Positions 47,242 through 56,432 are shown, numbered from the stretch's first letter. The stretch is 64,000 bases of DNA from Candidatus Saccharimonadota bacterium (GCA_009785325.1 WQWN01000002.1:62001-126000), one strand, 5' to 3'. The notes: generated by a model from the sequence alone, not told the origin. Made by a program: numbers and translations.

Positions 47242-49335
47242 ATGGCCGCACAGAACGTGGGATTAGAAAAGTTTAGAAATATCGGGATTATTGCGCATAT
47301 CGATGCGGGGAAGACGACGACGAGCGAGGCGATTTTGTATCGGACTGGGATGAAGCATAAGATTGCTCTAGTGAAGGGTGATGACGGCGGAGCGACGACG
47401 GACTGGATGGAGCAGGAGAAGGAACGCGGAATTACGATTACTTCTGCGGCTGTGACGGCTCACTGGAAAGGTTTTCAGGTGAATGTGATCGATACGCCAG
47501 GACATATTGATTTTACGGCTGAGGTGGAGAGGTCACTGCGTGTTCTCGATGGTGCGGTAACTGTTTTTGATGGAAAGATGGGCGTGGAGGCGCAGTCTGA
47601 GACAGTGTGGCGTCAAGCGAACAAGTACGGTGTACCAAGGATTTGTTTTATCAACAAGATCAATCAGATCGGCGGAGATTTTTATAAATCGCTAGATTCG
47701 ATCCATAGGCGTTTGAGTAAGAATGCTTTGCCGATTCATCTACCGATTGGGTTTGAGAAGGACATTTGCGGTGTAGTAGATCTCATAAATATGAAAGCTT
47801 ACACTTACAAGGAATACGCAGACAAAGAGTTGGTAGTGGGGGATATTCCTGCGGATATGGTGGACAAAGCGAACGAAGCTCGGGCGGCACTAGTAGAGGC
47901 GGCGGCTGAGGCTGAAGATGAATTGATGGAGAAGTTCTTTGATGGTGGGGTGGATGCTCTAACTGAGGAAGAGCTGAAGAGGGGACTACGGAAAAGGGTG
48001 CTTGCTGGTGATTTCTACCTAGTGACTGGTGGAGATGGTCGCGGTGTGATTGTGGAGAAGGTATTAGATCTCGTGGTAGATTTCTTGCCAAGCCCACTGG
48101 ATGTTTCGGCAATTTTGGGTAAGAATCCCAAGAATGGTGATGAGATTGAGCGAAAGCCTGACGTGAAAGAGCCGATGGCGGCATTGGCATTTAAAATCGC
48201 GACAGATCCGTTTGTGGGTAAATTGATTTTTATCCGTGTTTACTCTGGCGTGTTGAAGGCTGGAAGCTATATTTTAAACTCGACGACAGGTGAGAAAGAG
48301 CGTGTGGGGCGTCTGGTGAGGATGTTTGCAGACAAGCGAGAGGATATTACAGAGATCGGTGCTGGAGATATCGCGGCGGTCGTGGGGCTAAAGGATACAA
48401 CGACTGGTACAACTCTGTGTGATCCTGCGAATCCAATTTTGCTTGAGTCTATTACTTTCCCGGACCCACCTGTTTCGATTGCGGTGGAACCAAAGACAAA
48501 GAGCGATCAAGAGAAGATGGGTATTGCACTGAATAGGCTAGCGGAGGAAGATCCGACATTTAGAATTCATACTGATGACGAAACTGGTCAGACGATCATG
48601 TCGGGAATGGGTGAGTTGCACCTCGAGATCCTAGTTGATCGTATGAAGCGAGAATTTAATGTGGAAGCAAACGTGGGTGAGCCGCAGGTGGCTTTCCGTG
48701 AGACTATCCGTGGAATTTCTGAGACTCAAGGTAAGCATGTGAAACAGTCTGGTGGTCGTGGACAGTACGGTGATGTTTGGATTAAGCTTGAACCGAACGA
48801 AGCTGGTAAAGGGTTTGAGTTTGTGGATCAGATTAAAGGTGGTGTGGTTCCGCAGGAGTACCGTAAGCCTGTGATGCAAGGAATAGAGGAGACGCTGGCT
48901 AGTGGTGTGATCGCTGGGTATCCGGTAGTGGATGTGAAAGCGACACTGTATGATGGTAGTTACCATGATGTGGACTCTTCGGAGCTTGCGTTTAAGTTGG
49001 CTGGAGCTTTGGCTTGTCGAGAAGGTGTTAAGAAGGCAAAGCCTGTGATTTTGGAGCCTGTGATGAAGCTCGAAGCTACGACGCCTGAGGAATTCATGGG
49101 TGATGTAATTGGTGATATTAATTCGCGACGTGGTAGAGTTGATGCGATGGAAGACTTGCAGGGTGGAGCGAAGTTGATCCGGGCGTTTGTGCCGCTTGCT
49201 AATTTGTTTGGTTATACATCTGATCTGCGCTCGATGAGCCAGGGACGAGCTGCTAGTACGATGGAGTTGGCAGCATACGAAGAAGTGCCACCGAATGTTG
49301 CTGAAGAAATCATCGCGAAGCGAAGTACGAAATAA
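47242..49335 (+). CDS. fusA: Elongation factor G
   Basis: 697-residue translocase GTPase. G1 is [15 protein letters not shown]2 has [11 protein letters not shown]3 [15 protein letters not shown] and G4 FINKINQIG, where the usual NKMD reads N-K-I-N. Domains II to V follow, with [19 protein letters not shown] (domain III), [11 protein letters not shown] and [17 protein letters not shown] (domain IV), and [11 protein letters not shown]-type domain V. The G4 Asp to Asn change should weaken guanine recognition in principle and is worth noting. The gene is separated from rpsL-rpsG. The EF-Tu gene is not in the window. Confidence 0.95.
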   Translation: MAAQNVGLEKFRNIGIIAHIDAGKTTTSEAILYRTGMKHKIALVKGDDGGATTDWMEQEKERGITITSAAVTAHWKGFQVNVIDTPGHIDFTAEVERSLRVLDGAVTVFDGKMGVEAQSETVWRQANKYGVPRICFINKINQIGGDFYKSLDSIHRRLSKNALPIHLPIGFEKDICGVVDLINMKAYTYKEYADKELVVGDIPADMVDKANEARAALVEAAAEAEDELMEKFFDGGVDALTEEELKRGLRKRVLAGDFYLVTGGDGRGVIVEKVLDLVVDFLPSPLDVSAILGKNPKNGDEIERKPDVKEPMAALAFKIATDPFVGKLIFIRVYSGVLKAGSYILNSTTGEKERVGRLVRMFADKREDITEIGAGDIAAVVGLKDTTTGTTLCDPANPILLESITFPDPPVSIAVEPKTKSDQEKMGIALNRLAEEDPTFRIHTDDETGQTIMSGMGELHLEILVDRMKREFNVEANVGEPQVAFRETIRGISETQGKHVKQSGGRGQYGDVWIKLEPNEAGKGFEFVDQIKGGVVPQEYRKPVMQGIEETLASGVIAGYPVVDVKATLYDGSYHDVDSSELAFKLAGALACREGVKKAKPVILEPVMKLEATTPEEFMGDVIGDINSRRGRVDAMEDLQGGAKLIRAFVPLANLFGYTSDLRSMSQGRAASTMELAAYEEVPPNVAEEIIAKRSTK

Positions 49336-49358
49336 TCTACGCTTTTGATGAAATAGAA

Positions 49359-49385
49359 AACACCTCTACTGTAGGGGTGTTTTTT
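49359..49385 (+). terminator. fusA terminator
   Basis: ACACCTCTA and TAGGGGTGT pair with one G-T, followed by TTTTT. Confidence 0.75.
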
Positions 49386-49397
49386 AGAGAAGTGAAA

Positions 49398-49426
49398 TTG
49401 ACTACTTAAGCGTATCATGCTATAAT
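49398..49426 (+). promoter_or_regulatory. Consensus promoter of the HD-domain gene
   Basis: TTGACT (49398-49403), 17-base spacer, TATAAT (49421-49426) with TG-C in front. A ~90-nt leader follows. It contains an 8-bp inverted repeat TTAAAGTA/TACTTTAA around 49453-49483. Confidence 0.8.
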
Positions 49427-49522
49427 GACAGCTCCTTCGGGCTTATGATATTAAAGTAAATTGTCCACTGGGGGTACTTTAACTTGTAGCTCAAAGAAAT
49501 ACTTGAAAGGGGTTGAGTATGA

Positions 49523-50335
49523 GTGAGAAACACTCAACAATCTACGCAATTCACATATGTACATCTCGATGCGGCACTGGCAGTATTGATGAGGTGGATC
49601 GAAGAAAATCGCAAAGAGTCTGATCTACTAAACAATATCAAAGAAGCGCATATCCGCCGCGTGGCGGGATTTGTGTGCGAGATGGGGGTCGCTGAAGAAG
49701 ATGCTCCACTAGCGGAACTGATCGCGTGGTTACATGATCTTGCGTTTTATGTTTCCGATGATGAAGAGAATCACGTTCACAATGCTCTCGAGATAGTGTT
49801 TGATCAGGGGTTGATCTATGATCTGATTCCTGCGATATTGCCTAAAAATGAGATCTATAAAATCATCCGCAAAGCGATCAAGCACCACGGAGACTTATTA
49901 GTTGATCGGGCGGATATGACGGAGCGTGAATGGCTTCATGTATGTATCGTTCGTGATGCTGACAAATTGGACAATCTTGTTCATGTAAAGCCCGGAACGT
50001 CAATCGAAGATTTGTTACGCCACAAGAAGGGAACTGACGGTAAGTCATTGACTGAAGCAGATTTGATCCATGGAGTGGTTTCAGATGAAGTGTACTCTAC
50101 TTTTATGTCTGGGAGTACAATCAACTACGCGATCGTCAAAACGGCGTGTGACTGGTGGGTCGCGTGGAGCGCTTATGCGTTTGATCTGTTACTGCCAGAA
50201 AGCAAGCGTCTAGTGCGAGAGTCGAGGGCGATTCGGAGTTTTATGAGCCGTGGGGAGTTTAGTGATCCTAAGACCTCTACTAGGTTTGCGGCGATGATCG
50301 CAAGAATGGATGGGTTTTTGGAAGAGCAAGACTAG
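49523..50335 (+). CDS. HD-domain phosphohydrolase
   Basis: 270 residues. The metal ligands of an HD domain appear in order: EAHIRRVAGFV (first His), AWLHDLAFY (the HD pair, about residue 74), AIKHHGDLL (about 115) and VRDADKLDNL (final Asp, about 150). It should hydrolyse a phosphate ester or nucleotide; substrate unknown. The GTG at 49523 overlaps an out-of-frame ATG at 49519 (ATGAGTG) that opens a 33-codon reading frame, so the start choice may matter for expression. AAAGGGG lies ten bases before the GTG. Terminator at 50363. Confidence 0.82.
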   Translation: MRNTQQSTQFTYVHLDAALAVLMRWIEENRKESDLLNNIKEAHIRRVAGFVCEMGVAEEDAPLAELIAWLHDLAFYVSDDEENHVHNALEIVFDQGLIYDLIPAILPKNEIYKIIRKAIKHHGDLLVDRADMTEREWLHVCIVRDADKLDNLVHVKPGTSIEDLLRHKKGTDGKSLTEADLIHGVVSDEVYSTFMSGSTINYAIVKTACDWWVAWSAYAFDLLLPESKRLVRESRAIRSFMSRGEFSDPKTSTRFAAMIARMDGFLEEQD

Positions 50336-50362
50336 ATATAGGAGGATGGGAGCTACAAAATT

Positions 50363-50389
50363 GAGCTGGCCGAAAGGCTGGCTCTTTTT
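50363..50389 (+). terminator. Terminator of the HD-domain gene
   Basis: GAGCTGGCC pairs with GGCTGGCTC (two G-T pairs) around GAAA, followed by TTTTTA. Confidence 0.85.
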
Positions 50390-50448
50390 ATTATGCGGAG
50401 GTAATGATGTGTGGTATTATTGTAGGTAATTAAGGCATAAGGATTATT

Positions 50449-51045
50449 ATGTATAGCAGGTCGTACAAACGGAAAAAGGAACAGCAGGTGCGATGGGATA
50501 TAGTTGTACCGATCGCGATTTTGGTGGTGGTAGTGATTGCAGTGAGTGTGGTTTTGGCACTCAGGTCGGGGGACGACGAAGAAGAGAATAGGCGAGAGGA
50601 CGAGACGGCGGTAGTGAATGAAGGTGGGCGAGAAGAGGAGGATATGGAGGAAGTGGTTAATGAAGAGGAGGACGAGGAGAGTGGTGTAGTGGCGGGTGAG
50701 GATGAAATACCAGAAATTGAACCTGGGACGGCGGGGTATTTAGAGATAGGTTTTGAAGGGATGTGGTTTTGGCCTGTGGCATACAGGATAGGTGCGGGGA
50801 TGAGTGGAATTTCGTTTAGGATGGGGACGGAAACAGAGCGAAATGATCGCTTAGTAGTAATGATAGGAGACTGTGAGGCTGGGTCGGTAATCAGGACGCG
50901 GACACAAAGAGGAAGTGATGATGGGGTGAGGATCGGGGAGTTTTATTACTACCCCAGTGTAGTTCAAGGAGAATGTCCTGGTGTGGATTCGCGAGCAATA
51001 CAGGGGATGTTGCGAAACCCAGTGAGGGTGCGTGGAGCTGAGTAG
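50449..51045 (+). CDS. Membrane-anchored extracytoplasmic protein, FYY family member 2
   Basis: 198 residues. Basic N-terminus, one transmembrane helix (IVVPIAILVVVVIAVSVVLA, about 18-37), a Glu/Asp-rich spacer (about 42-85) and an outside domain. The domain reads LEIGFEGMWFWPVAYRIG, FRMGTE, and VRIGEFYYYPSVVQGECPG, matching members at 43028 and 51105. Two Cys (VMIGDCEAG and GECPG) could bond. An extended -10 (TG-G-TATTAT, 50412-50420) lies upstream. No known family. It may be a surface ligand or sensor. Confidence 0.65.
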   Translation: MYSRSYKRKKEQQVRWDIVVPIAILVVVVIAVSVVLALRSGDDEEENRREDETAVVNEGGREEEDMEEVVNEEEDEESGVVAGEDEIPEIEPGTAGYLEIGFEGMWFWPVAYRIGAGMSGISFRMGTETERNDRLVVMIGDCEAGSVIRTRTQRGSDDGVRIGEFYYYPSVVQGECPGVDSRAIQGMLRNPVRVRGAE

Positions 51046-51104
51046 TAAGCATAGTTAATGCGTAGTGTGTGACGAGATTGATTCAGTAAAAAGAAAGGAA
51101 GATA

Positions 51105-51776
51105 ATGGAAGTTGATCCAATAGCAGAGCAAAAAGGCGGAATAGGAGTAGGGGCGTTTGTAGTGTCGGTGGTGGCAATAGTGCTGGCGACGGCAGGGCTG
51201 GGGTTGGCGATATTTGCAGCAGTGAAGGATGGGTCGCAAATTGCTAAAATTGACGTGATCGAAGGTGATCTGGCGGCGCTGATAGAAAGACTGGAAGATG
51301 AAAGGACGGCGGGAGTGACGACGGTAACATGGGCAAACGCGCCTATTGATGAGGATGGAGTGAGATATATTTTTATAGATAGATGGGGTGTTAGGTTTCG
51401 ATTTCCTGAAGAAATGAGGTCGATCAGTTGGAGGTTTCATGGAGACGAGCTTTGGGTTGCTGGGGCTCTGGCGGGTGAATCGAATACATATGCGTATAAC
51501 GATGTGAATCGATGTAGACTCAGTACGATGACGAGGTCATTACAGAATCGAATGAGTAGGCCTGGAGATGGAAACTTCGTAGATGGAATGAGAGTCGGAG
51601 ATCACTTCTACTATCCGTGGCACCCACAACATAACTGTGGGTATTCGAATGAAGAGAGTTTTGCGAGCGAGAATCAGGCAGCGAGTTATATATTTCACAT
51701 GCTGCAGTCGCCACGACGAATGGGTGAGTCGTTTTTGAGTGAAACTAATGAAGAAGGAGTAAGTGAAACAGAGTAG
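51105..51776 (+). CDS. Membrane-anchored extracytoplasmic protein, FYY family member 3
   Basis: 223 residues. One transmembrane helix (VGAFVVSVVAIVLATAGLGL, about 10-29), a short coiled coil and an outside domain. The domain has FIDRWGVRFRFPEEMRSISW, FHGDELWVAGA and MRVGDHFYYPWHPQHNCG, the same order as the paralogues at 43028 and 50449. Cys in VNRCRL and QHNCG match the disulfide positions of member 2. AAAGGAAG precedes the ATG. It is 59 bases downstream of member 2, probably in one operon with it. Confidence 0.65.
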   Translation: MEVDPIAEQKGGIGVGAFVVSVVAIVLATAGLGLAIFAAVKDGSQIAKIDVIEGDLAALIERLEDERTAGVTTVTWANAPIDEDGVRYIFIDRWGVRFRFPEEMRSISWRFHGDELWVAGALAGESNTYAYNDVNRCRLSTMTRSLQNRMSRPGDGNFVDGMRVGDHFYYPWHPQHNCGYSNEESFASENQAASYIFHMLQSPRRMGESFLSETNEEGVSETE

Positions 51777-51854
51777 GGAATCTCGGTGGGGTGCGTGAGG
51801 CGAGTAGGTATGTTATTATAGTGGTAAGAATAAGCGTTATCTAAAGGAGATAAA

Positions 51855-52154
51855 ATGGCCAAAAAAACAACTAGCAAGAAAAAACCAGCAAGTCGCGGAA
51901 AGGCGGAGCGTAAATATAAAGTAATGCCTAAAGAACGAGATTGGCGGCCGCTCGTGGTAGTGTTTGCTATCGCAACGGGAGTTTTTGCAGCAGCAGCAAT
52001 TTATTTGATCGTGATGGGTGCTGAGTTGATCGAGAAGATTGATCGTATTTATGCAACAACACAATATGCGAATGGTAGCGTGGTAGTTGACGATGAGGCG
52101 GAAGATAACGAATATAGCGAATATAATGAAGACATAGACGAGACTGAAGAGTAG
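51855..52154 (+). CDS. Small membrane protein with basic head and acidic tail
   Basis: 99 residues. A Lys-rich head (KKTTSKKKPASRGKAERK) is followed by a transmembrane helix (PLVVVFAIATGVFAAAAIYL, about 33-52) and an acidic outside tail rich in Glu, Asp and Tyr. AAAGGAG seven bases upstream of the ATG. A terminator follows at 52174. No family recognised. Confidence 0.65.
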   Translation: MAKKTTSKKKPASRGKAERKYKVMPKERDWRPLVVVFAIATGVFAAAAIYLIVMGAELIEKIDRIYATTQYANGSVVVDDEAEDNEYSEYNEDIDETEE

Positions 52155-52173
52155 TCTGTAGGGTTTATGAACG

Positions 52174-52204
52174 AAACACTCCTCAATGGGGTGTTTTGTT
52201 TTTG
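52174..52204 (+). terminator. Intrinsic terminator
   Basis: AAACACTCC pairs with GGGGTGTTT around TCAAT, followed by TGTTTTTG. Confidence 0.8.
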
Positions 52205-52237
52205 AGGTGAGGATTTGGTGAATTTTGAAGATGCTTG

Positions 52238-52246
52238 TGGTAGAAT
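52238..52246 (+). promoter_or_regulatory. Extended -10 promoter
   Basis: TG-G-TAGAAT (52238-52246); short leader with AAAGAGG before the ATG at 52264. Confidence 0.6.
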
Positions 52247-52263
52247 GGAGGAAAGAGGTAAGT

Positions 52264-53868
52264 ATGAATAAGATTGCGAAGTATTTGAATCAACATCTGG
52301 TCGGGAACGCGTATGCGGATGACGCGGTTCTGGAGAGGTTTTCGACAGATAAAAGTATTTTGAAAATCAAGCCACAAGTAGTTGTTGTGCCGCGAGTAAC
52401 TGATGACGTGAGGAAGTTGGTGAGGTTTGCTCACCAGATGACAGAAAAGGGTATCAAGGTGGGTGTGACGCCTCGTGGAAATGGAAATGATAAAACTGGG
52501 GCGGCAATAGGCGAAGGAGTTGTGGTGGCGGTCGGTGATGGAATGAAAAAGTTTCTAGAGATTGATGTACGGAAGCGATTGGTGCGTGTACAGCCTGGGT
52601 TGACTATTGGTGAACTGAATGGGGCGTTGGCGTTATATGGGATGAAAGTGCCTGTAGAGCCAGGTTACTCGGGACATACGATCGGGGGAATGATTGCAAA
52701 CGGGCTAGTAGGGGAGCGTTCGGCGCAGGGTGGAAGGATCGATGAATATGTAGAGCAGGTGGAAGTGGTTTTGGCGTCGGGTGAAGTGATTCAGACCGAG
52801 CGGCTGTCGAGGAGGGAGCTGAATCGGAAGAAGGGACTACAGAGCCTAGAGGGGGAGATTTATCGGGAATTGGATAATCTTTTAGAAGATAAAGCGGATG
52901 CGATTCGAGACTTGATTAATGAGGATAGTCTCGATAATGCTGGGTATGAGGCTATCAAGATAGTGAAAGCGAAAGATGGATCGTTTGATCTAACGCCGAT
53001 GTTTTTTGCGTCACAAGGTACGCTAGGTGTTGTGGTGGAGGTGATTTTGCGCGCGGAATTTGCGAGCGATGAGGCAGAGTACGTATTGGCGGAGTTTGAG
53101 AATCTAGATGTAGCGCGGGACGTGATCGATGCTGCTATAAAACTAGAGCCGAGCGTGTTAGATATGTATGACGCAGCGGTGGTTAAGGAGGTGAGGAAAT
53201 ACGGAAAAGTGGTGGATGTGGGTGAGGGGGAGTTTACAAGTAAAGTGTCGCTTCTGATAGGTTTTGGTGGACAAGGTAAGTCTAAGAGGAAATTGAGGCG
53301 GATGGAGAAGTTTCTCGCGAAACTGGAGGGTGTGAGATTTGTGACCACAGATGATGTCGAGGAGGAAAAACTGATAAAGATGCGAGATGTAGTGAATCTA
53401 TATCTAAATAGTAGTACGAAAGGGGTGCGAGTACCTGTGTTTGATGGGGCGAGTGTGCCGACAGGGTTTTTAGGGGAGTATATTAATCAGGTGGCGGCTC
53501 TCGGTAAGAAGTTCGGGGTGGAGATGTCGGTTTATGGGTCGGTTCTAAATGAGATATATAATGTGCGACCTGGGTTTGATTTGGGGAGTTTGAGCGATCG
53601 TCAGTCTATATTTAAAATTATGACGGAGTATGCAGCAGTTGTGAGTGCTTGCGAGGGAACACTGACGGGGAGTGGTGCGGAGGGGCGTGTGAAGTCGCTT
53701 ACTGTACAGAAGGGTATGAATGAACAACTGGTGGAGATCAACGAGAAGGTGAAGGAGATCTTTGATCCGAAGGGGATTTTGAACCCTGGAGTGAAGGTGG
53801 GAGTGGAAGTGAAGGATCTGGTGAGTGCGCTGAGGAAAGATTATCGGGAGGGGATAATTAGAGAGTAG
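52264..53868 (+). CDS. FAD-binding oxidoreductase (GlcD / D-lactate dehydrogenase type)
   Basis: 534-residue PCMH-type flavoprotein. The FAD-binding region has VVVPRVTDDVRKLVRFA, VTPRGNGNDKTGAAIGEGVV (the loop usually R-G-x-G-T), VQPGLTIGELN and EPGYSGHTIGGMIANG. The C-terminal FAD-oxidase cap ends KEIFDPKGILNPGVKVG, characteristic of GlcD and D-lactate dehydrogenases. Likely substrate is a 2-hydroxy acid such as D-lactate. No cysteine-rich Fe-S partner is nearby. Start 52264 is set by the promoter and AGAGG; the upstream ATG at 52225 precedes the -10 box. Confidence 0.87.
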   Translation: MNKIAKYLNQHLVGNAYADDAVLERFSTDKSILKIKPQVVVVPRVTDDVRKLVRFAHQMTEKGIKVGVTPRGNGNDKTGAAIGEGVVVAVGDGMKKFLEIDVRKRLVRVQPGLTIGELNGALALYGMKVPVEPGYSGHTIGGMIANGLVGERSAQGGRIDEYVEQVEVVLASGEVIQTERLSRRELNRKKGLQSLEGEIYRELDNLLEDKADAIRDLINEDSLDNAGYEAIKIVKAKDGSFDLTPMFFASQGTLGVVVEVILRAEFASDEAEYVLAEFENLDVARDVIDAAIKLEPSVLDMYDAAVVKEVRKYGKVVDVGEGEFTSKVSLLIGFGGQGKSKRKLRRMEKFLAKLEGVRFVTTDDVEEEKLIKMRDVVNLYLNSSTKGVRVPVFDGASVPTGFLGEYINQVAALGKKFGVEMSVYGSVLNEIYNVRPGFDLGSLSDRQSIFKIMTEYAAVVSACEGTLTGSGAEGRVKSLTVQKGMNEQLVEINEKVKEIFDPKGILNPGVKVGVEVKDLVSALRKDYREGIIRE

Positions 53869-53909
53869 GAGTAGTTTGGGTGTAGGGTTGAAGTGGGTGT
53901 TTTCGTGTG

Positions 53910-53918
53910 TGGTAAACT
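53910..53918 (+). promoter_or_regulatory. Extended -10 promoter of the SpoU gene
   Basis: TG-G-TAAACT (53910-53918), six bases before the ATG at 53925. Confidence 0.55.
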
Positions 53919-53924
53919 GGTGAA

Positions 53925-54455
53925 ATGGAAGATGCGCGGAATGTAATTGATCGATACAAGGGGTGGAGTCATGAAGATATCGTGGCGGATTTGGATAAGT
54001 CGCGCCTAGGGCTTCATGTGGCGATTGAGAATTTGGCGCATGATTTCAATATCGGGACAATTGTGCGAAATGCAAATGCGTGGAATGTCGCTGGGGTACA
54101 TATCGTGGGGAAGCGGAAATATAATCGGCGAGGAGCGATGTGTACGGATAAGTATTTGAAGATGTATCACTGGAATGATTTGTCGGGGTTTCTGGGGTTT
54201 TGTAAAGAAGAGGGACTGGCGGTGTTTGCTATTGATAATGTCGAAGGATCGGCAGGACTTGCGAGTGTGAAGTTTCCTAAAAAGTGTGCGTTTATTTATG
54301 GAGGGGAGAGTGATGGGGTGAGTGAAGAAGGGATTGCGGCGGCGGAGAAAGTGGTGGCGATTGAGCAGCTCGGAAGTACGCGAAGCGTGAATGTAGGAGT
54401 GGCAAGTGGAGTGACGATGTATGAATACGTGAAGCAGTGGCGACTGCGTGCTTAG
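53925..54455 (+). CDS. SpoU/TrmH-family RNA methyltransferase
   Basis: 176 residues, a second SPOUT methylase besides the one at 9564. Motif 1 is ENLAHDFNIGTIVRNANAW, motif 2 FIYGGESDGVSEEG, motif 3 EQLGSTRSVNVGVASGVTMY. The N-terminal ~30 residues add a short helical extension. Acts on tRNA or rRNA ribose; target not known. The ATG lies six bases after the -10 box, so the mRNA should be leaderless. tig follows 44 bases downstream with its own promoter. Confidence 0.87.
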   Translation: MEDARNVIDRYKGWSHEDIVADLDKSRLGLHVAIENLAHDFNIGTIVRNANAWNVAGVHIVGKRKYNRRGAMCTDKYLKMYHWNDLSGFLGFCKEEGLAVFAIDNVEGSAGLASVKFPKKCAFIYGGESDGVSEEGIAAAEKVVAIEQLGSTRSVNVGVASGVTMYEYVKQWRLRA

Positions 54456-54462
54456 TGTGTAT

Positions 54463-54491
54463 TTGGTTAGAGAGGTCTAATCTGTTACAAT
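54463..54491 (+). promoter_or_regulatory. tig promoter
   Basis: TTGGTT (54463-54468), 17-base spacer, TACAAT (54486-54491) with TG-T in front; eight bases to the ATG at 54500. Confidence 0.7.
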
Positions 54492-54499
54492 TGACAGAT

Positions 54500-55789
54500 A
54501 TGAAGACGACAATACGAGAAATATCAGAGACAAGGGTGGAGGTTTTATTTGAGCTAGGGAAAAAAGAATTGGAGGATGCGCGGCTGGTTTCGCTGAAGCG
54601 ACTAGCGGGAGATGTAAAGGTGCCGGGGTTCAGGAGTGGACGAGCACCTGCAAATGTGGTGGAGAAACATGTGGATCCGAACGTGCTGGCAGAAAAGACG
54701 CTCGAAAGTGCGATCAATAAGGCAGTGGCGAAAGGTTTTGTCGAGGAGAAGATTCAGGTGTTGGATCGACCTGCGGTAGAGGTGAAGAAATATGTACCTG
54801 GTGATATGTTGGAATTCACGGCGGAGGCGGAGGTGTTGCCGAAGATCAAACTGGGAGACGTGAAGAGGATTAAAGTGAAAGCGGAGAAGGTGACGGTGAG
54901 TGACGAGGAGATGGAGGAAGTACTTACAAATATTCGAAATGGGTATGCGGAGCGAAAAGAGGTGAAGCGGGCAGCGAAGAATGGGGATGAGGTAGTAATT
55001 GATTTTCTAGGGAAGAAGGACGGTGTGGAGTTTGATGGTGGGGCGAGTAAAGATTATACGCTGAGATTGGGGTCAGATTCGTTTATTCCTGGTTTTGAGA
55101 AGGGTGTAGTCGGGAAGAAAGCGGGTGAAGAGTTTGAATTGAAGTTGAAGTTTCCAAAAGATTATCATGCGGAGGATTTGAAGGGGGCGGATGTGGTGTT
55201 TGAGGTGAAGTTGCATGCGGTGAAAGAAGTGGTCGTGCCAGAACTGGATGCGGAGTTGGCGAAGAAGTGTGGGAACTTCAAGAGCGTGAAAGAATTGAAG
55301 GATGACGTCAAAGAGAATTTGAAGAAACAAAAAGAACATGAGGCGGGCGAGAAGCTGAAGGATGCGCTAGTGAAGGGACTAGTGGAGATTAGTGAAGTGA
55401 TGGCACCAGATGTCTTGGTGGAAGATCAGGTACGGGCGATCAAAAGGGACATGATGCAAAATTTAATGTATCGTGGAATGAATATGGAAGTGTTTTTGAA
55501 GCAGGTGGGTAAGACTGAAGAAGAGTGGGAGACTGAGGAGGCGAAACCGTTGGCTGAGGGGCGTGTGAAGGCGGGGCTGGTGCTGGCAGAGTTGTCGAAG
55601 GAGTGGGGACTAGCGGTGAGCGAGGAGGAAGTGGATGCGAAATTGAGTGAACTCAGGGATGTCTATCAGAAAGATGCAGGCGCGGTGGAGCAGCTCGGGA
55701 CAGATCAGGTGCGAGTGGATGTAAGAAATAGGCTATTGACGGAGAAGACGGTGGATGAACTAGTGAAGAGGACTGGGAACGCAAAGTAG
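54500..55789 (+). CDS. tig: Trigger factor
   Basis: 429-residue ribosome-bound chaperone and prolyl isomerase. The ribosome-binding N-domain carries the GFRxGxxP signature as PGFRSGRAP (about 40-48). The FKBP-type PPIase domain (about 155-240) includes GDEVVIDFLGKKDG, LRLGSDSFIPGFEKGVVG and FPKDYHAEDLKG. The C-terminal chaperone arms follow. Start 54500 is taken because the -10 box ends eight bases upstream; the longer in-frame ATG at 54437 lies before the promoter. It is followed by clpP, as in many bacteria, but each gene has its own promoter. Confidence 0.95.
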   Translation: MKTTIREISETRVEVLFELGKKELEDARLVSLKRLAGDVKVPGFRSGRAPANVVEKHVDPNVLAEKTLESAINKAVAKGFVEEKIQVLDRPAVEVKKYVPGDMLEFTAEAEVLPKIKLGDVKRIKVKAEKVTVSDEEMEEVLTNIRNGYAERKEVKRAAKNGDEVVIDFLGKKDGVEFDGGASKDYTLRLGSDSFIPGFEKGVVGKKAGEEFELKLKFPKDYHAEDLKGADVVFEVKLHAVKEVVVPELDAELAKKCGNFKSVKELKDDVKENLKKQKEHEAGEKLKDALVKGLVEISEVMAPDVLVEDQVRAIKRDMMQNLMYRGMNMEVFLKQVGKTEEEWETEEAKPLAEGRVKAGLVLAELSKEWGLAVSEEEVDAKLSELRDVYQKDAGAVEQLGTDQVRVDVRNRLLTEKTVDELVKRTGNAK

Positions 55790-55822
55790 AGCGAATGGGG
55801 TTGGGGTCGACTATGGTGAGTG

Positions 55823-55831
55823 TGGTAGAAT
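55823..55831 (+). promoter_or_regulatory. Extended -10 promoter of clpP
   Basis: TG-G-TAGAAT (55823-55831), seven bases before the ATG at 55839. Confidence 0.6.
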
Positions 55832-55838
55832 TGAGAGT

Positions 55839-56432
55839 ATGAAGAATTATTTGGTGCCGACGGTGATCGAGAAAACTCCGCAAGGAGAGCGGGTGTTTGA
55901 TATTTATTCGAGACTTCTGAATGAGAGGGTGGTTTTTGTGGGGGATGAGATAAATCATCATACTGCGGGATTGATCGTGGCGCAGTTGTTGCATCTGGCG
56001 TATGAAGATTCTGCGAGTGATATAAAAATGTATATAAACAGTCCTGGTGGGAGTGTTTATGATGGGTTAGCGATTTATGATACGATGCAATATATCAAGT
56101 GTGATATCCAGACGATTGGCGTGGGACTACAGGCGAGTATGGGGGCGTTTTTGTTGAGTAGTGGGACGAAGGGAAAGAGAGTGGCGTTGCCGAATGCGCG
56201 GGTGATGATTCATCAACCGAGTAGTGGGACGCAAGGTAAGGTGACGGATCAAGAAATTAGCTTGAAAGAGGTGATTTTTCTGAAGAAGCGGCTGAATGAG
56301 ATTTTGGCGAAAAATACTGGGAAGAAATTGACGGTGATCGAGAAAGATGTGGAGAGAGATTTTTGGATGAGTGCGGCGGAGGCGAAAGAATATGGGATTG
56401 TGGATGAGGTAGTAAAACAGGGGTCGAAGTAA
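55839..56432 (+). CDS. clpP: ATP-dependent Clp protease proteolytic subunit
   Basis: 197-residue serine peptidase forming the tetradecameric chamber. Catalytic Ser is in LQASMGAFLLSSG (GQAAS-type region, with QASMG), His in RVMIHQPSSGTQG, and Asp in the later VERDFWMSAAEA segment. YINSPGGSVYDGLAIYDTM is the oxyanion-hole region. It should pair with ClpC, whose docking loop is present. Leaderless start. The minus-strand terminator of the next gene overlaps its last codons. Confidence 0.95.
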   Translation: MKNYLVPTVIEKTPQGERVFDIYSRLLNERVVFVGDEINHHTAGLIVAQLLHLAYEDSASDIKMYINSPGGSVYDGLAIYDTMQYIKCDIQTIGVGLQASMGAFLLSSGTKGKRVALPNARVMIHQPSSGTQGKVTDQEISLKEVIFLKKRLNEILAKNTGKKLTVIEKDVERDFWMSAAEAKEYGIVDEVVKQGSK

